A stretch of DNA of 64,000 nt from Candidatus Rokuibacteriota bacterium (GTDB taxonomy: Bacteria; Methylomirabilota; Methylomirabilia; Rokubacteriales; CSP1-6). The translations under genes and the position numbers were made by a program. The notes below the pieces were generated by a model, which saw only the letters and a program-made list of their open reading frames with translations, was not told the origin of the DNA and made no database searches. Shown piece after piece: positions 16,385 through 24,649 of this stretch. The stretch is taken from positions 124,001 to 188,000 of the forward strand of contig QHRU01000036.1 in the NCBI GenBank assembly GCA_003220225.1. Reading direction: 5' to 3'. Each line of letters opens with the position of its first letter. Positions within the stretch are counted from its first letter, which is position 1.

Positions 16385-17155
16385 ATGCGCGCGGTGGCCA
16401 CGCTGGTGCCGCTGCTCTTCGTCGCGGCGCTCGCGAGGCCGGCGACGGCCCAGCCACCGCTCGAGGCCGCGCGCGGGCTGCTCGCCGCCTGGCACGACGA
16501 TCCCGCACGCATCGACCGCGCGCGCGTCTTGCTCGAGGCGGAGGCGGCGGCCGATCCCAGCGCGGACACGCTGGTCGAGCTCTCGCGCGCGTGGTTCCTC
16601 ACCGGCGACTTCCGCGCGCGCTCGGAGCCCGATCGGCTGGCCGCCTACGAGCAGGGCGGCCGCGCCGCGCGGCGCGCGATCGCCGCCGCACCCCGCAACG
16701 AGCGCGCCCACCTGCTGCTCGCGTTCAACAGTGGCCGCTCGGCGCAGATCACGGGCGTGATGCGCGCGCTCGGAATGCTTGGAACGATCCGGGAGGAGTC
16801 GGTGACGGTGCTGCGGCTCAATCCGTCGAGCGTGGACGGCCTCATCCTCGCCGCCGGCATGGCCGCCGAGTTGCCCGCGTTCATGGGCGGCGATCGCGCG
16901 AAAGCGGAGACCCTCTTCACCCGCGCGCTCGACCTCGATCCGCACCAGACGGGCGGCCGGCTCGAGCTCGCTCGGCTCTACCTCGGCCTGCGCCGGTGGA
17001 CCGATGCGGCGCGAGAGCTCCAGGCCGTCATGGACGAGACCACTCCGACCGATCGGCCACGCTGGGCGATGAGCGATCTGCCGCGTGCCCGGGCGATGCT
17101 CTTCGAGCTGCGCGAGCGGGGCCGCGTGCCCGGGATCGCTCCGCAGTCGCCGTAA
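16385..17155 (+). CDS. secreted TPR-like helical-repeat protein
   Basis: A 256-residue protein with a signal peptide (about 1-23, ATAQ site). The mature part is all helix with TPR-like pairs, for example LLLAFN near 119, 'AETLFTRALDLDPHQTGGRLELARLYLGLRRW' (split here: AETLFTRALDLDPHQ / GRLELARLYLGLRRW) and 'AARELQAVMDE'. The composition resembles periplasmic TatT-type TPR proteins. It is divergent from, and shares its regulatory region with, the sterol demethylation operon. In Methylococcus capsulatus a TPR-fold periplasmic protein (BstC) is one of the sterol transport proteins; similarity here is by fold class and location only. Confidence 0.7.
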   Translation: MRAVATLVPLLFVAALARPATAQPPLEAARGLLAAWHDDPARIDRARVLLEAEAAADPSADTLVELSRAWFLTGDFRARSEPDRLAAYEQGGRAARRAIAAAPRNERAHLLLAFNSGRSAQITGVMRALGMLGTIREESVTVLRLNPSSVDGLILAAGMAAELPAFMGGDRAKAETLFTRALDLDPHQTGGRLELARLYLGLRRWTDAARELQAVMDETTPTDRPRWAMSDLPRARAMLFELRERGRVPGIAPQSP

Positions 17156-17176
17156 CGGCCTCACACGCGTCCCGTC

Positions 17177-17196
17177 GCGCGGCCGACCGGCCGCGC
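17177..17196. terminator. bidirectional hairpin between convergent genes
   Basis: A perfect 8-bp stem, GCGCGGCC (17177-17184) and GGCCGCGC (17189-17196), around a GACC loop. It fills the 42-nt gap between the TPR gene and the convergent aldo/keto reductase. No T-run follows, so it could act as a GC-only terminator or mRNA end. Confidence 0.45.
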
Positions 17197-17197
17197 C

Positions 17198-18091
17198 TCA
17201 GGTCTGCCCCGTCCAGCCGCGCTTCGCGCGCTCGCGCCACCGCGTGCGGATCGCCTCGAACTCCGCGGCCGGCAGCGGACCGGCCGCCAGGCGCTCGGCG
17301 TTCTGCCGCCAGCGCGCGGGCTTCGTGGTCCCGACGATGGCGGTGTGAACGCCGGGCACGCTCAGCGTGAACCGCAGCGCGACGGCGACGGCCTCGTCCA
17401 TCGGCCGGCCGAGGAAGTCGTAGTCGAGCGCGCGCAGACGCTCCCAGTAGTCGACGTAATACGAGCCGGGCCGGCGGCTGGACGCCCAGACGGCGTTCGC
17501 CACCGGCCGCTTGGCGATGACGCCCAGCTGCCGCTGGCGCGCGGCGGGCAGGACGGCCTCGATGGCCTCCTGGTCGGCGACGCTCACCGAGATCTGGAGG
17601 GTGTCGAAGCGGCCGCTCTCGACGGCGTGGCGCGCGGCGGCGCCGTCGCCGCTGTAGCCGATGTAGCGCGTGAGGCCGCGCTGCTTCGCCGCCTCCAGCG
17701 CGGCGATGGCGTCGCCCTTCCTCAGCACGCCCTCGGAGCACGAGTGCAGCTGCACGAGGTCGAGCGCGTCGGTGCGCAGCCGCTCGAGGCTGCGCTCGAT
17801 GGACTTGAGGATGGCCGGCGGCCGCCAGTCGTCGCGGCCCCAGCCGCCGGCGTGGCCGACCTTGGTGAACAGATGGAACTCGCGGCGCCGGCCGCTCACC
17901 GCGCGCCCGATGAGCGTCTCGCTGTCGGCGTAGCACTCGGCGGTGTCGATCACGTTCAGGCCGGCGTCGAGCGCGGCGTTGAGCAGCCGGGTCGCGGTGC
18001 TCTGGCTCACGCCCTCGTAGCCGATCTCGCTGCCGCCGAAGCCGAGCGCCGTGACCTCCATGTCGGTGCGTCCGAGCCGCCGCCGCTCCAT
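17198..18091 (-). CDS. aldo/keto reductase
   Basis: A 297-residue (beta/alpha)8 NAD(P)H-dependent reductase. The catalytic tetrad is visible: D49 and Y54 in VIDTAECY, K77 in FTKVGH and H116 in VQLHS. The family reduces aldehydes and ketones; the substrate is unknown. The ATG overlaps the last base of the upstream ion-channel stop (TGATG). A 3-ketosteroid substrate would fit the neighbourhood but nothing in the sequence shows it. Confidence 0.88.
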   Translation of the reverse strand: MERRRLGRTDMEVTALGFGGSEIGYEGVSQSTATRLLNAALDAGLNVIDTAECYADSETLIGRAVSGRRREFHLFTKVGHAGGWGRDDWRPPAILKSIERSLERLRTDALDLVQLHSCSEGVLRKGDAIAALEAAKQRGLTRYIGYSGDGAAARHAVESGRFDTLQISVSVADQEAIEAVLPAARQRQLGVIAKRPVANAVWASSRRPGSYYVDYWERLRALDYDFLGRPMDEAVAVALRFTLSVPGVHTAIVGTTKPARWRQNAERLAAGPLPAAEFEAIRTRWRERAKRGWTGQT

Positions 18092-19176
18092 CAGTCGTCC
18101 CGCCACGCGCTGGCACGCCAGTTGTGCTGGCCGTGGCCGGCGGCGCGCCACGCGGGCAGCGGCATCACCAGGTGGTCCGCGAGCGCGATCACGTACGGCT
18201 CGTACATCTTCCGCAGCTCGGCGAGCTTGTCCGCCGCGGCATCGGAGTCGTCGAGCACGACGGCGCCGGCGGCCAGCGCCACGCGCAGCCGCCGCAGCTC
18301 CGTGCGCGGCAGGCGGTCGCGCGCCGCCGGCTGCGGCCGGCGCCGCAGGACCTGCGCGAGGTCCACCACCGCGTGGCGCGCCATGGCGAACGTGAGTTCC
18401 GCCTGCCGCGCGCAGGCGCCCTGCACGCCGACCATCACCAGGGCGCTCGTGTCGAGGATGGTCGTGAGCGCGGCGAGCCAGGACTGGTTGTCGTGCTGCG
18501 AGCGGAAGTACGACAGCACCGGATAGGACAGGTGCGACTCCATCGTCTCCGCCGACCAGCGCTCCCAGTCGTCGAGCAGCTCGGCCAGCTCTTCGAGGTC
18601 GTCGCCGGCATGGCTCCGCAACAGCGCCTCGGCGCTCGGCGGCGAGCCCGCGCGCGCGTCGAGCAGCGTGATCTCGATCTCGCGGCGCGAGAACGCCTGG
18701 TAGAGCACGGGGACGTAGCCGATCACCAGCGCGAGGAACCCGAAGCCGAGGCCGGCTTCGGCGACCATGACGGCGCGGCCGACGCGCGAGGTCGGCGCGA
18801 TGTCGCCGAGGCCGAGGGTGAAGAACGTCTCGCCGCTCAGGTAGAGGTACTCGAACAAGGTGCCGCCGTCGGGCGCGGTGAGCCGGGTGCCGAGGCCCCA
18901 CTGCACCAGCGCGAAGGCGACGATGAGGCTCAGGGCCCACGCCGCGAGCAGCAGCAGCACGGACATCGGGCCGTAGAACGACAGGTAGGTCTCACGCCGT
19001 CCGCCCGCGGCCAGGCGGCGGGCGAGCGCCGACCATGTGGACCAGGTGACCCGATAGAAGAGGCGGGTGGGCCGCAGCCGCCGGGTCACGCGGCGCGGCA
19101 GCACGATGGCCTCGAACGCGTCCCAGACGATGACCGCGATCCACAGCGCGCCCGCGACGCCGATCAGCCAGCGCAT
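18091..19176 (-). CDS. two-TM ion channel protein with cytosolic C-terminal domain
   Basis: A 361-residue protein with hydrophobic helices at about 4-26, 70-92 and 134-160. Between the second and third is a pore loop with the filter-like TLGLGD (120-125) where potassium channels have TVGYGD. About 200 soluble, mostly helical residues follow, including a run of helices around 200-330 with no recognised domain. It was assigned from ATG 19176 because upstream residues in the frame are low-complexity antisense of the next gene. The Tyr-to-Leu change in the filter makes ion selectivity uncertain. Confidence 0.75.
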   Translation of the reverse strand: MRWLIGVAGALWIAVIVWDAFEAIVLPRRVTRRLRPTRLFYRVTWSTWSALARRLAAGGRRETYLSFYGPMSVLLLLAAWALSLIVAFALVQWGLGTRLTAPDGGTLFEYLYLSGETFFTLGLGDIAPTSRVGRAVMVAEAGLGFGFLALVIGYVPVLYQAFSRREIEITLLDARAGSPPSAEALLRSHAGDDLEELAELLDDWERWSAETMESHLSYPVLSYFRSQHDNQSWLAALTTILDTSALVMVGVQGACARQAELTFAMARHAVVDLAQVLRRRPQPAARDRLPRTELRRLRVALAAGAVVLDDSDAAADKLAELRKMYEPYVIALADHLVMPLPAWRAAGHGQHNWRASAWRDD

Positions 19177-19210
19177 GACGTTGGGACGCAGGAACGGCCG
19201 GCGGCGGCGC

Positions 19211-20311
19211 TCAGTCGGAGCGCCCGCGGGCGGCGACGTCCCACACCTGCTCCACCCGGGGTCCGCGCACGCACCAGACGCGGTCGTAGAGGTTGAACGT
19301 CGGGTCGCAGTGGGGCGGGAAGAATTCGATGCGGTCACCCAGCCGGGGCGCGCGCGCCGGATCGGTGATCGTCAGCCGCCCGTGCTCGTCGCCCGCGAAG
19401 CCGTAGGTGACGCCGGGACACTCGACGGCCTCGGGCGGGAAGGGCTTGTCGGTGGAGAAGGCCTTCAGCCCGCCGTCCACCATCGCGCGATCGGCCGTCG
19501 GCACGCTCACCACCGTGGTGGCCACCGTCAGCGCCATCTCGAACTCCGTCAGCGCGTCGTCGGCGCGGCCGCCGATGCGGCGGTAGTCGAGGTCCATCAC
19601 GCAGTAGGAGCCGCTCTGCAGCTCGGTGAGCCCGGCCAGCTCGACGTCGATGTCGTGCGTGCCCGTCGAGCCGCCGGCGACGATCTCCACCGGCAGCCCC
19701 TCGGCTTCGAAGCGAGCGCGCGTCTGCATCAGCGGCGCCATCGCCGCGCGCGAGGCCTCGCGGCGCTGCTCCCAGCCCGTCACGTGCGCGCAGTGACCCG
19801 CGTAGCCCTGCAGCCCGCGCAGCCTCAGCGCCCCACGGTGGACCACGGCGCGGGCGAGGGCGAGGGCGGCCTCTCCCGGCTGCACGCCGGTGCGCCGGTT
19901 GCCGACGTCGACGTCGATCATCACGTTGAGGGTCACGCGGTCCTCGACGGCCGCGCGCGCGAGCGCGTCCACGTTCTCGGCGTTGTCGACGACGACCATC
20001 GTGTCCGGCGCCTCGGCCACCAGGCGCGTGAGCCGCCGGATCGCGCTCGGCGTCACCACCTCCGTGGTGATCAGGAGGCCATGGATGCCGAAGCGCGTCA
20101 TCACCTCGGCCTCGCCGAGCTTCGCGCACGCGACGCCGAGGGCGCCGGCGGCGATCTGCCTGCGCGCGATCTCGGGACAGCGATGGGTCTTGGCGTGCGG
20201 GCGCAGCTGCTTGCCGGCGGCGCGCACGTGCTTGGCCATGCGCTCCAGGTTCCGCTCGAAGCGATCCATGTCGAGCAGCAGCGCGGGCGTCGGGATCTCG
20301 TCACGCGTCAT
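19211..20311 (-). CDS. D-threonine aldolase/D-serine dehydratase-like PLP enzyme (alanine racemase fold)
   Basis: A 366-residue fold-type III PLP enzyme. The PLP lysine is K41 in RPHAKTH. There are 'AGGSTGT' phosphate-binding residues in the middle and a C-terminal PPHCDPTFNLYD segment with the His/Cys metal site typical of DSD1 and D-threonine aldolase. Such enzymes cleave or dehydrate D-hydroxy amino acids. It lies divergent to a class V aminotransferase with a 63-nt gap. Confidence 0.85.
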   Translation of the reverse strand: MTRDEIPTPALLLDMDRFERNLERMAKHVRAAGKQLRPHAKTHRCPEIARRQIAAGALGVACAKLGEAEVMTRFGIHGLLITTEVVTPSAIRRLTRLVAEAPDTMVVVDNAENVDALARAAVEDRVTLNVMIDVDVGNRRTGVQPGEAALALARAVVHRGALRLRGLQGYAGHCAHVTGWEQRREASRAAMAPLMQTRARFEAEGLPVEIVAGGSTGTHDIDVELAGLTELQSGSYCVMDLDYRRIGGRADDALTEFEMALTVATTVVSVPTADRAMVDGGLKAFSTDKPFPPEAVECPGVTYGFAGDEHGRLTITDPARAPRLGDRIEFFPPHCDPTFNLYDRVWCVRGPRVEQVWDVAARGRSD

Positions 20312-20335
20312 CGGGATTCGGAGCCTAGCACGGAT

Positions 20336-20364
20336 TTGACGGGGCCGAGCCCCTTCACTAGACT
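20336..20364 (+). promoter_or_regulatory. candidate promoter of the aminotransferase gene
   Basis: TTGACG (20336-20341), 17-nt spacer, TAGACT (20359-20364), then 10 nt to the ATG at 20375. There is no Shine-Dalgarno sequence before the start. Confidence 0.55.
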
Positions 20365-20374
20365 TCGCAGCACC

Positions 20375-21535
20375 ATGCCCGGACGGCCGTTCCTCCAGAT
20401 CCCGGGGCCGACGCTCGTCCCCGAGCGCGTGATGCGCGCGATGGCCCAGGCCGTCATCGACCACCGCGGCCCGACCTTCGGCGCGCTCGTCCACGACTGC
20501 CTCGCGGGGCTGAAGGACGTGTTCCAGACGACGCGCGGGCAGATCGTGCTCTATCCCGGCTCGGGAACCGGGGCCTGGGAGGCGGCCCTCGTCAACACGC
20601 TGTCGCCCGGCGACCGCGCGCTCGCGTGCGTCAACGGCCACTTCTCCACCGGCTTCGCGAAGACGGCCGCCGCCTATGGCATCGAGGTCGAGCGGCTCGA
20701 GGTCGCGTACGGCGAGGGCGTGCCCGCCGACCGCGTGGCCGCGCGCCTGGCCGCCGACACCGCGCACGAGTTGCGCGCCGTGCTCGTGGTGCACAACGAG
20801 ACCTCCACCGGCGTGACGTCCGGCGTCGCGGCCGTGCGCGCGGCCCTCGACGGGAGCGGGCACCCCGCGCTGCTGCTCGTGGACACCGTTTCGTCGCTCG
20901 CCTCGATCGATTTCAAGTTCGATGCGTGGGGCGTGGACGTCGCGCTGACCGGCCCCCAGAAGGGCCTCATGCTGCCGCCGGGCATGGCCATCCTCGCCGT
21001 GAGCGAGCGCGCGCTGACCGCGTCCGAGAAGGCGAAGTGTCCGCGCGCGTTCTGGGACTGGCAGCCGGTGCTCGAGCGCAACCGCCGCGGCGAGTTCCCC
21101 TACACGCCGGCGACGGTGCTCCTCTTCGGCCTGCGCGAAGCGCTCGCGATGCTCCACGAGGAGGGGCTGGCCAACGTCTTCGCGCGCCACGCGCGGCTGG
21201 CCGAGGCGTGCCGGCGCGCGGTGCAGGCACTCGGCCTCGCCATCCTCTGCCGGAAGCCGGAAGAGTACTCCAACACGCTGACCGCCGTCGTCATGCCGCA
21301 CGGCTTCGACTCGGACGCCTTCATCCGGCACGCGGCGCAGAGGCTCGACATGTCGCTCGGCGTGGGACTCGGCGCGGTGAAGGGCACGGTCTTCCGGATC
21401 GGCCACCTCGGCAGTCTCAACGAGCTGGAGCTGCTGGGCGGGCTGGCTGGCGTCGAGCTGATGCTGAAGGACTTCGGCGTGCCGATCCGCCTCGGCGCCG
21501 GCGTCACCGCCGCCGAGGAATTCCTGCTCGCCTAG
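20375..21535 (+). CDS. class V aminotransferase (serine/alanine-glyoxylate aminotransferase type)
   Basis: A 386-residue PLP enzyme with the N-terminal IPGPTLVPERV (9-19), SGTGAWEAAL (63-72), VDTVSSLASI (169-178) and the PLP lysine in TGPQKGLMLPPG (K196). The architecture matches alanine- or serine-glyoxylate aminotransferases, which interconvert glyoxylate and glycine. Paired divergently with a D-amino-acid-type PLP enzyme. Its stop overlaps the convergent small secreted gene by 4 nt. Confidence 0.88.
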   Translation: MPGRPFLQIPGPTLVPERVMRAMAQAVIDHRGPTFGALVHDCLAGLKDVFQTTRGQIVLYPGSGTGAWEAALVNTLSPGDRALACVNGHFSTGFAKTAAAYGIEVERLEVAYGEGVPADRVAARLAADTAHELRAVLVVHNETSTGVTSGVAAVRAALDGSGHPALLLVDTVSSLASIDFKFDAWGVDVALTGPQKGLMLPPGMAILAVSERALTASEKAKCPRAFWDWQPVLERNRRGEFPYTPATVLLFGLREALAMLHEEGLANVFARHARLAEACRRAVQALGLAILCRKPEEYSNTLTAVVMPHGFDSDAFIRHAAQRLDMSLGVGLGAVKGTVFRIGHLGSLNELELLGGLAGVELMLKDFGVPIRLGAGVTAAEEFLLA

Positions 21536-21852
21536 CGGCGCAGCACGTTGTTCAGGCTGCGCGACTGGATCCCGCCCTTGAGGTCCGTGTCCGTCTGCGG
21601 CGACCGCGGGGCCGGACGGGTGAGATCGCGGACGATCGCCTGCTGGCGCGCCGGCTGCTGGATCTCCGCGGCCGCGCGGTTGAGGTCCTGCTGCACCTGG
21701 TCGGTCGGCGTGAGCGGGCGGACGATCACGCGGCGGTGACGCATCTCCTGCTGCAGCTGCGTGTCGCGCCCGGGGCCGGCGGCCTGCGCGAGCGCGACCA
21801 CGGGAACGAGCGCCCCGACCAGGGCGATCACCGCCGCGATATTCCGTCTCAT
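21532..21852 (-). CDS. small secreted protein, unknown function
   Basis: A 106-residue protein with a signal peptide (MRRNIAAVIALVGALVPVV, site near ALAQ) and a polar, Gln/Arg-rich mature part with helix-forming 'QQDLNRAAAEIQQPARQQ'. GGGAG lies 7 nt before the ATG at 21852, which favours it over an upstream in-frame start at 21876. The family is not recognised; it is probably periplasmic. Confidence 0.6.
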   Translation of the reverse strand: MRRNIAAVIALVGALVPVVALAQAAGPGRDTQLQQEMRHRRVIVRPLTPTDQVQQDLNRAAAEIQQPARQQAIVRDLTRPAPRSPQTDTDLKGGIQSRSLNNVLRR

Positions 21853-21946
21853 CGGCCGACTCCCTTGGCTTTCCAACCTACACCCATATGACGCGCGGAC
21901 GTCGACTCTGGATGCAGGAGTTGCAGACGCTGTGCCGCCGACTCCA

Positions 21947-22423
21947 TCAGCGCCCCAGACTGACGTCGTCCGGCAGCTCGTCGACGTCGTCGGGACCCCG
22001 CGGAAAGAAGCGCGCGAGGCTGGTCCCCACCTCCGAGACGGCGCCGATGACGGCGCCGCGGACGGCGCCCGCGCGAAGCCGCTCGACCATCCGGTCGCGC
22101 ACGCCAGTCCAGTAGTCGTCGCCCACGCGGGCGTGGATGCCCTCGTCGCCGACGATCGCGAGCTTGCGGTCCTCGATCGCGAGATAGACGAGGACGCCGG
22201 CGCGATGGGCGGTGCGGTGCATGGCGAGGGCCGCGAAGACCTGGCGCGCGCGCTCCATGGGGTCGGTGGTGCGCCGGCGCAGGCCGTGCCCCACCCGGCG
22301 CTCGACGTGCACGCGGATCTCGGCCGAGGTCCCCCGCTCGGCGTCGCGCACCGCCGCCGCGATGGCGTCGAGGTCGGCCTCCGTGAACACCCGCCGCGCC
22401 CAGCCCGGATGGCGTCCGAGCAT
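21947..22423 (-). CDS. TPM-domain protein (second copy)
   Basis: A 158-residue protein with a TPM domain: FTEADLDAIAAAVRDAE (13-29) leads into the GTSAEIRVHVE strand, followed by 'GVLVYLAIEDRKLAIVGDEGIH'. TPM domains occur in membrane-associated proteins next to LemA and are linked to photosystem or envelope maintenance; the biochemical role is unsettled. It lacks a signal peptide. Its ATG overlaps the last base of the preceding TPM gene. Confidence 0.8.
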   Translation of the reverse strand: MLGRHPGWARRVFTEADLDAIAAAVRDAERGTSAEIRVHVERRVGHGLRRRTTDPMERARQVFAALAMHRTAHRAGVLVYLAIEDRKLAIVGDEGIHARVGDDYWTGVRDRMVERLRAGAVRGAVIGAVSEVGTSLARFFPRGPDDVDELPDDVSLGR

Positions 22424-23154
22424 CACCAGTCTCCGCTCGCGCCGCCGCCGCCGAAGCTGCCGCCGCCGCCCGAGAACCCTCCGCCGCCCCCGCCGCCGCT
22501 CCACGAGCCGCCACCACCACCGCCGCCCCAGACGATCGGCGGCTGCGAGCTCCAGCCGCGGCGGTCGACGGTGTAGCCGCGCCCCTGGGCGTTCCGGATC
22601 GCCGCCAGCACCGCCACGGCGAAGACGCCGAAGATCAGGCCCAGGAGCGCGATCGCCGCGGGGCTGAGCCCCGGCGGGGCACGGCGAGCGGCGGACTTCG
22701 GCGGCGGCCCGCCGCCGATCCGCGCGAACACCGCGTCCACCGCGGCGTCGAGGCCGGCGGCGTAGCGCTGCTCGCGGAAGCGCGGCGCGATCGCGTCGCG
22801 GATGATCGCGGCCGACACGATGTCGGTGATCACCGGCTCGAGGCCGTAGCCGACCTCGATCCGCAGCTTGCGCTCCTTCAAGAAGACGACGAGCACGACG
22901 CCGTTGTCGACGCCCTTGCGGCCGACCTTCCATTGTTCGGCGAGGCGGATGGAGACGTCTTCCAGGCTCTCGCCCTCGAGCGAGGGGAAGATCGCGATGA
23001 CCATCTGCGCGCCGGTGGCGCGCTCGCGCTCGGCCAGCTTGCTCTCGAGCCGCTGGCGGTCGGCGGCGGACAGGACGCCGGCCTGGTCGTTGACGCGCGC
23101 GGTGGGCGCCGGGGGAAGGGTGAGGGCGAGGGCGAGGACGACGCCGAGGAGCAG
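22423..23154 (-). CDS. YgcG-type TPM-domain membrane protein
   Basis: Predicted 243-residue envelope protein. A hydrophobic leader (LLLGVVLALALTLPPAPTA) precedes the TPM domain (VNDQAGVLSAADRQRLE, 'GVDNGVVLVVFLKERKLRIE', 'GYGLEPVITD'). A transmembrane helix (about 165-187) and a long Gly/Ser-rich tail ending GASGDW follow, the classic YgcG layout. The first ATG in the frame (23004) would delete the leader and half the domain. Upstream of it the frame opens only after an in-frame TGA, and CTG at 23154 is the only plausible initiator, 1 nt after the lemA stop. Confidence 0.82.
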   Translation of the reverse strand: MLLGVVLALALTLPPAPTARVNDQAGVLSAADRQRLESKLAERERATGAQMVIAIFPSLEGESLEDVSIRLAEQWKVGRKGVDNGVVLVVFLKERKLRIEVGYGLEPVITDIVSAAIIRDAIAPRFREQRYAAGLDAAVDAVFARIGGGPPPKSAARRAPPGLSPAAIALLGLIFGVFAVAVLAAIRNAQGRGYTVDRRGWSSQPPIVWGGGGGGGSWSGGGGGGGFSGGGGSFGGGGASGDW

Positions 23155-23155
23155 C

Positions 23156-23752
23156 CTAGAACTTCACTTTGGGCGCCGTCTCGGCGCCGGGCGCCGCCTC
23201 GAAGAACGGCTTGGGCCGGTAACCGCGCATCGAGGCCACGAGACTTCCCGGGATGAACTGCACGCGGCCGTTGTACTGCTTGACGGCCTCGTTGAAGTTT
23301 CGCCGCGCGACGGCGATCCGGTTCTCCGTCCCCTCGAGCTCGGTCATCAGACCCTGGAAGACCCGGTCGGATTTCAGCTCCGGGTAGCGCTCGACAGTGA
23401 CGAGCAGCCGGCTGAGCGCGCCGGACAGCTGGCCCTGCGCGGCCGCGAACTTTTGCATCGCCTGGGGATCGTTGAGCGCTTCGGGCGTCAGCTTGAGGCT
23501 GCCGGCGGCGTTGGCGCGGGCCTGCGTGACCTCGGTCAGCACCGTGCGCTCCTGCTTGGCGAAGCCCCGCACGGTCTCTTCGACGTTCGGGATGAGGTCG
23601 AGGCGGCGCTGGTACTGGGTCTGCACCTGCGCCCAGCTCGCGTTCACGTTCTGATCGAGCCGGACGAGGTCGTTGGCGACCGAGACGTACCATGCGACGA
23701 GGGCGATGACGAGGACGGCCACCACCGCGAGGACGACCAGGACCGCACGCAT
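23156..23752 (-). CDS. lemA: LemA family protein
   Basis: A 198-residue protein with one N-terminal membrane helix (about 3-24) followed by the helical LemA domain: LVRLDQNVNASWAQVQTQYQ (29-48), RRLDLIPNVEETV (49-61) and 'RRNFNEAVKQYN'. LemA proteins are inner-membrane proteins with an outward helical bundle, commonly encoded with TPM proteins as here. A TATAAT box ends 9 nt before the ATG. Confidence 0.92.
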   Translation of the reverse strand: MRAVLVVLAVVAVLVIALVAWYVSVANDLVRLDQNVNASWAQVQTQYQRRLDLIPNVEETVRGFAKQERTVLTEVTQARANAAGSLKLTPEALNDPQAMQKFAAAQGQLSGALSRLLVTVERYPELKSDRVFQGLMTELEGTENRIAVARRNFNEAVKQYNGRVQFIPGSLVASMRGYRPKPFFEAAPGAETAPKVKF

Positions 23753-23761
23753 CCTGGCCGG

Positions 23762-23769
23762 ATTATACT
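23762..23769. promoter_or_regulatory. overlapping divergent -10 elements
   Basis: ATTATACT serves both strands. On the minus strand it reads TATAAT (23767-23762), 9 nt before the lemA ATG. On the plus strand it reads TATACT (23764-23769), 7 nt before the GTG at 23777. The two genes are 24 nt apart, so their RNA polymerases would compete for the same site and both transcripts would be nearly leaderless. Confidence 0.5.
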
Positions 23770-23776
23770 CGACGCC

Positions 23777-24595
23777 GTGTCCGAGACCCTGCCCGTCTAT
23801 CGGGTGACCGCGAAGAACACGTCGACCGGCGAGAACAAGATCCACGACGACGCCACCGCGCGGCGCCACGGCTTCCGCGGCGCCCTCGTCCCCGGCGTGA
23901 CCGTGTACGCCTACATGACGCAGCCGCTGGCCATCGCGTTCGGCCCGGCCTGGCTGAGGCGCGGCACCGCCAGCGTCCGCTTCGTGAAGCCCGTCCTCGA
24001 CGGCGAGGAGGTCGTCGTGAGCGGTGTCGTCACCGCGCGCGACGCGACGGGCGTGACGGCCACGCTGACCGCGTCCACCGCGGCCACGCCCGAGTGCGCG
24101 ACGCTGACGGCGACCATTCCGGCGGGCCTCCCGACGCCGGTGAACCTGGCCGGCTACCGCGAGGCGCTGCTGCCCGAGCCGCGGCCCGAGGCGACGCGCG
24201 CTCACTGGGCCTCGCTCGCCACGCTCGGCACGCCGCGCGCGCACTACGACGTCGCCGCCGCCGAGGCGTACGTCGCCAAGGTGAGCGAGCCGCTGCCGCT
24301 CTACCGCGGCGCCGGCGGCTGGGTGCACCCCGGCTTCCTGCTCGAGCAGGGCAACCGCGCGGTGGATCGCAACGTGACGATGGGCCCGTGGATCCACGCC
24401 GGCACCACCGTGCGCCACCTCGGCGGCGCGCGCGTCGGCGAGCGGCTGACCACGCGCGGCAAGGTGCGCTCGCTCTTCGAGAAGAAGAGCCGCGAGTTCG
24501 TGGAGCTGGACCTCGTGATCACCGCCGGCGAGCCCGCGCGGCTCGTCGCCCACCTCCTGCACACCGCGATCTATCGTCTGCCGCCGCCCGAGTGA
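23777..24595 (+). CDS. MaoC-type double-hotdog acyl-CoA hydratase-like protein
   Basis: A 272-residue protein with two hotdog halves. The first contains HDDATARRHGFRGALVPG (23-40), a variant of the A..HGF..pi.hG motif. The second contains GGWVHPGFLLEQGNRAV and 'VGERLTTRGKV'. It resembles MaoC-like hydratases of acyl-CoA degradation clusters and is followed by two acyl-CoA dehydrogenase genes. The usual D-x4-H hydratase pair is not obvious, so catalysis is less certain than the fold. Confidence 0.75.
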   Translation: MSETLPVYRVTAKNTSTGENKIHDDATARRHGFRGALVPGVTVYAYMTQPLAIAFGPAWLRRGTASVRFVKPVLDGEEVVVSGVVTARDATGVTATLTASTAATPECATLTATIPAGLPTPVNLAGYREALLPEPRPEATRAHWASLATLGTPRAHYDVAAAEAYVAKVSEPLPLYRGAGGWVHPGFLLEQGNRAVDRNVTMGPWIHAGTTVRHLGGARVGERLTTRGKVRSLFEKKSREFVELDLVITAGEPARLVAHLLHTAIYRLPPPE

Positions 24596-24624
24596 TTGCC
24601 TCGCCGGAAGGCGCGTGCTAGAAA
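24596..24624 (+). promoter_or_regulatory. candidate promoter of the acyl-CoA dehydrogenase operon
   Basis: TTGCCT (24596-24601), 17-nt spacer, TAGAAA (24619-24624), then a short leader with GGAGG at 24639-24643 before the ATG at 24650. This one has a conventional leader with a ribosome-binding site. Confidence 0.5.
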
Positions 24625-24649
24625 CGTCCATTCCGACTGGAGGCCCGTG

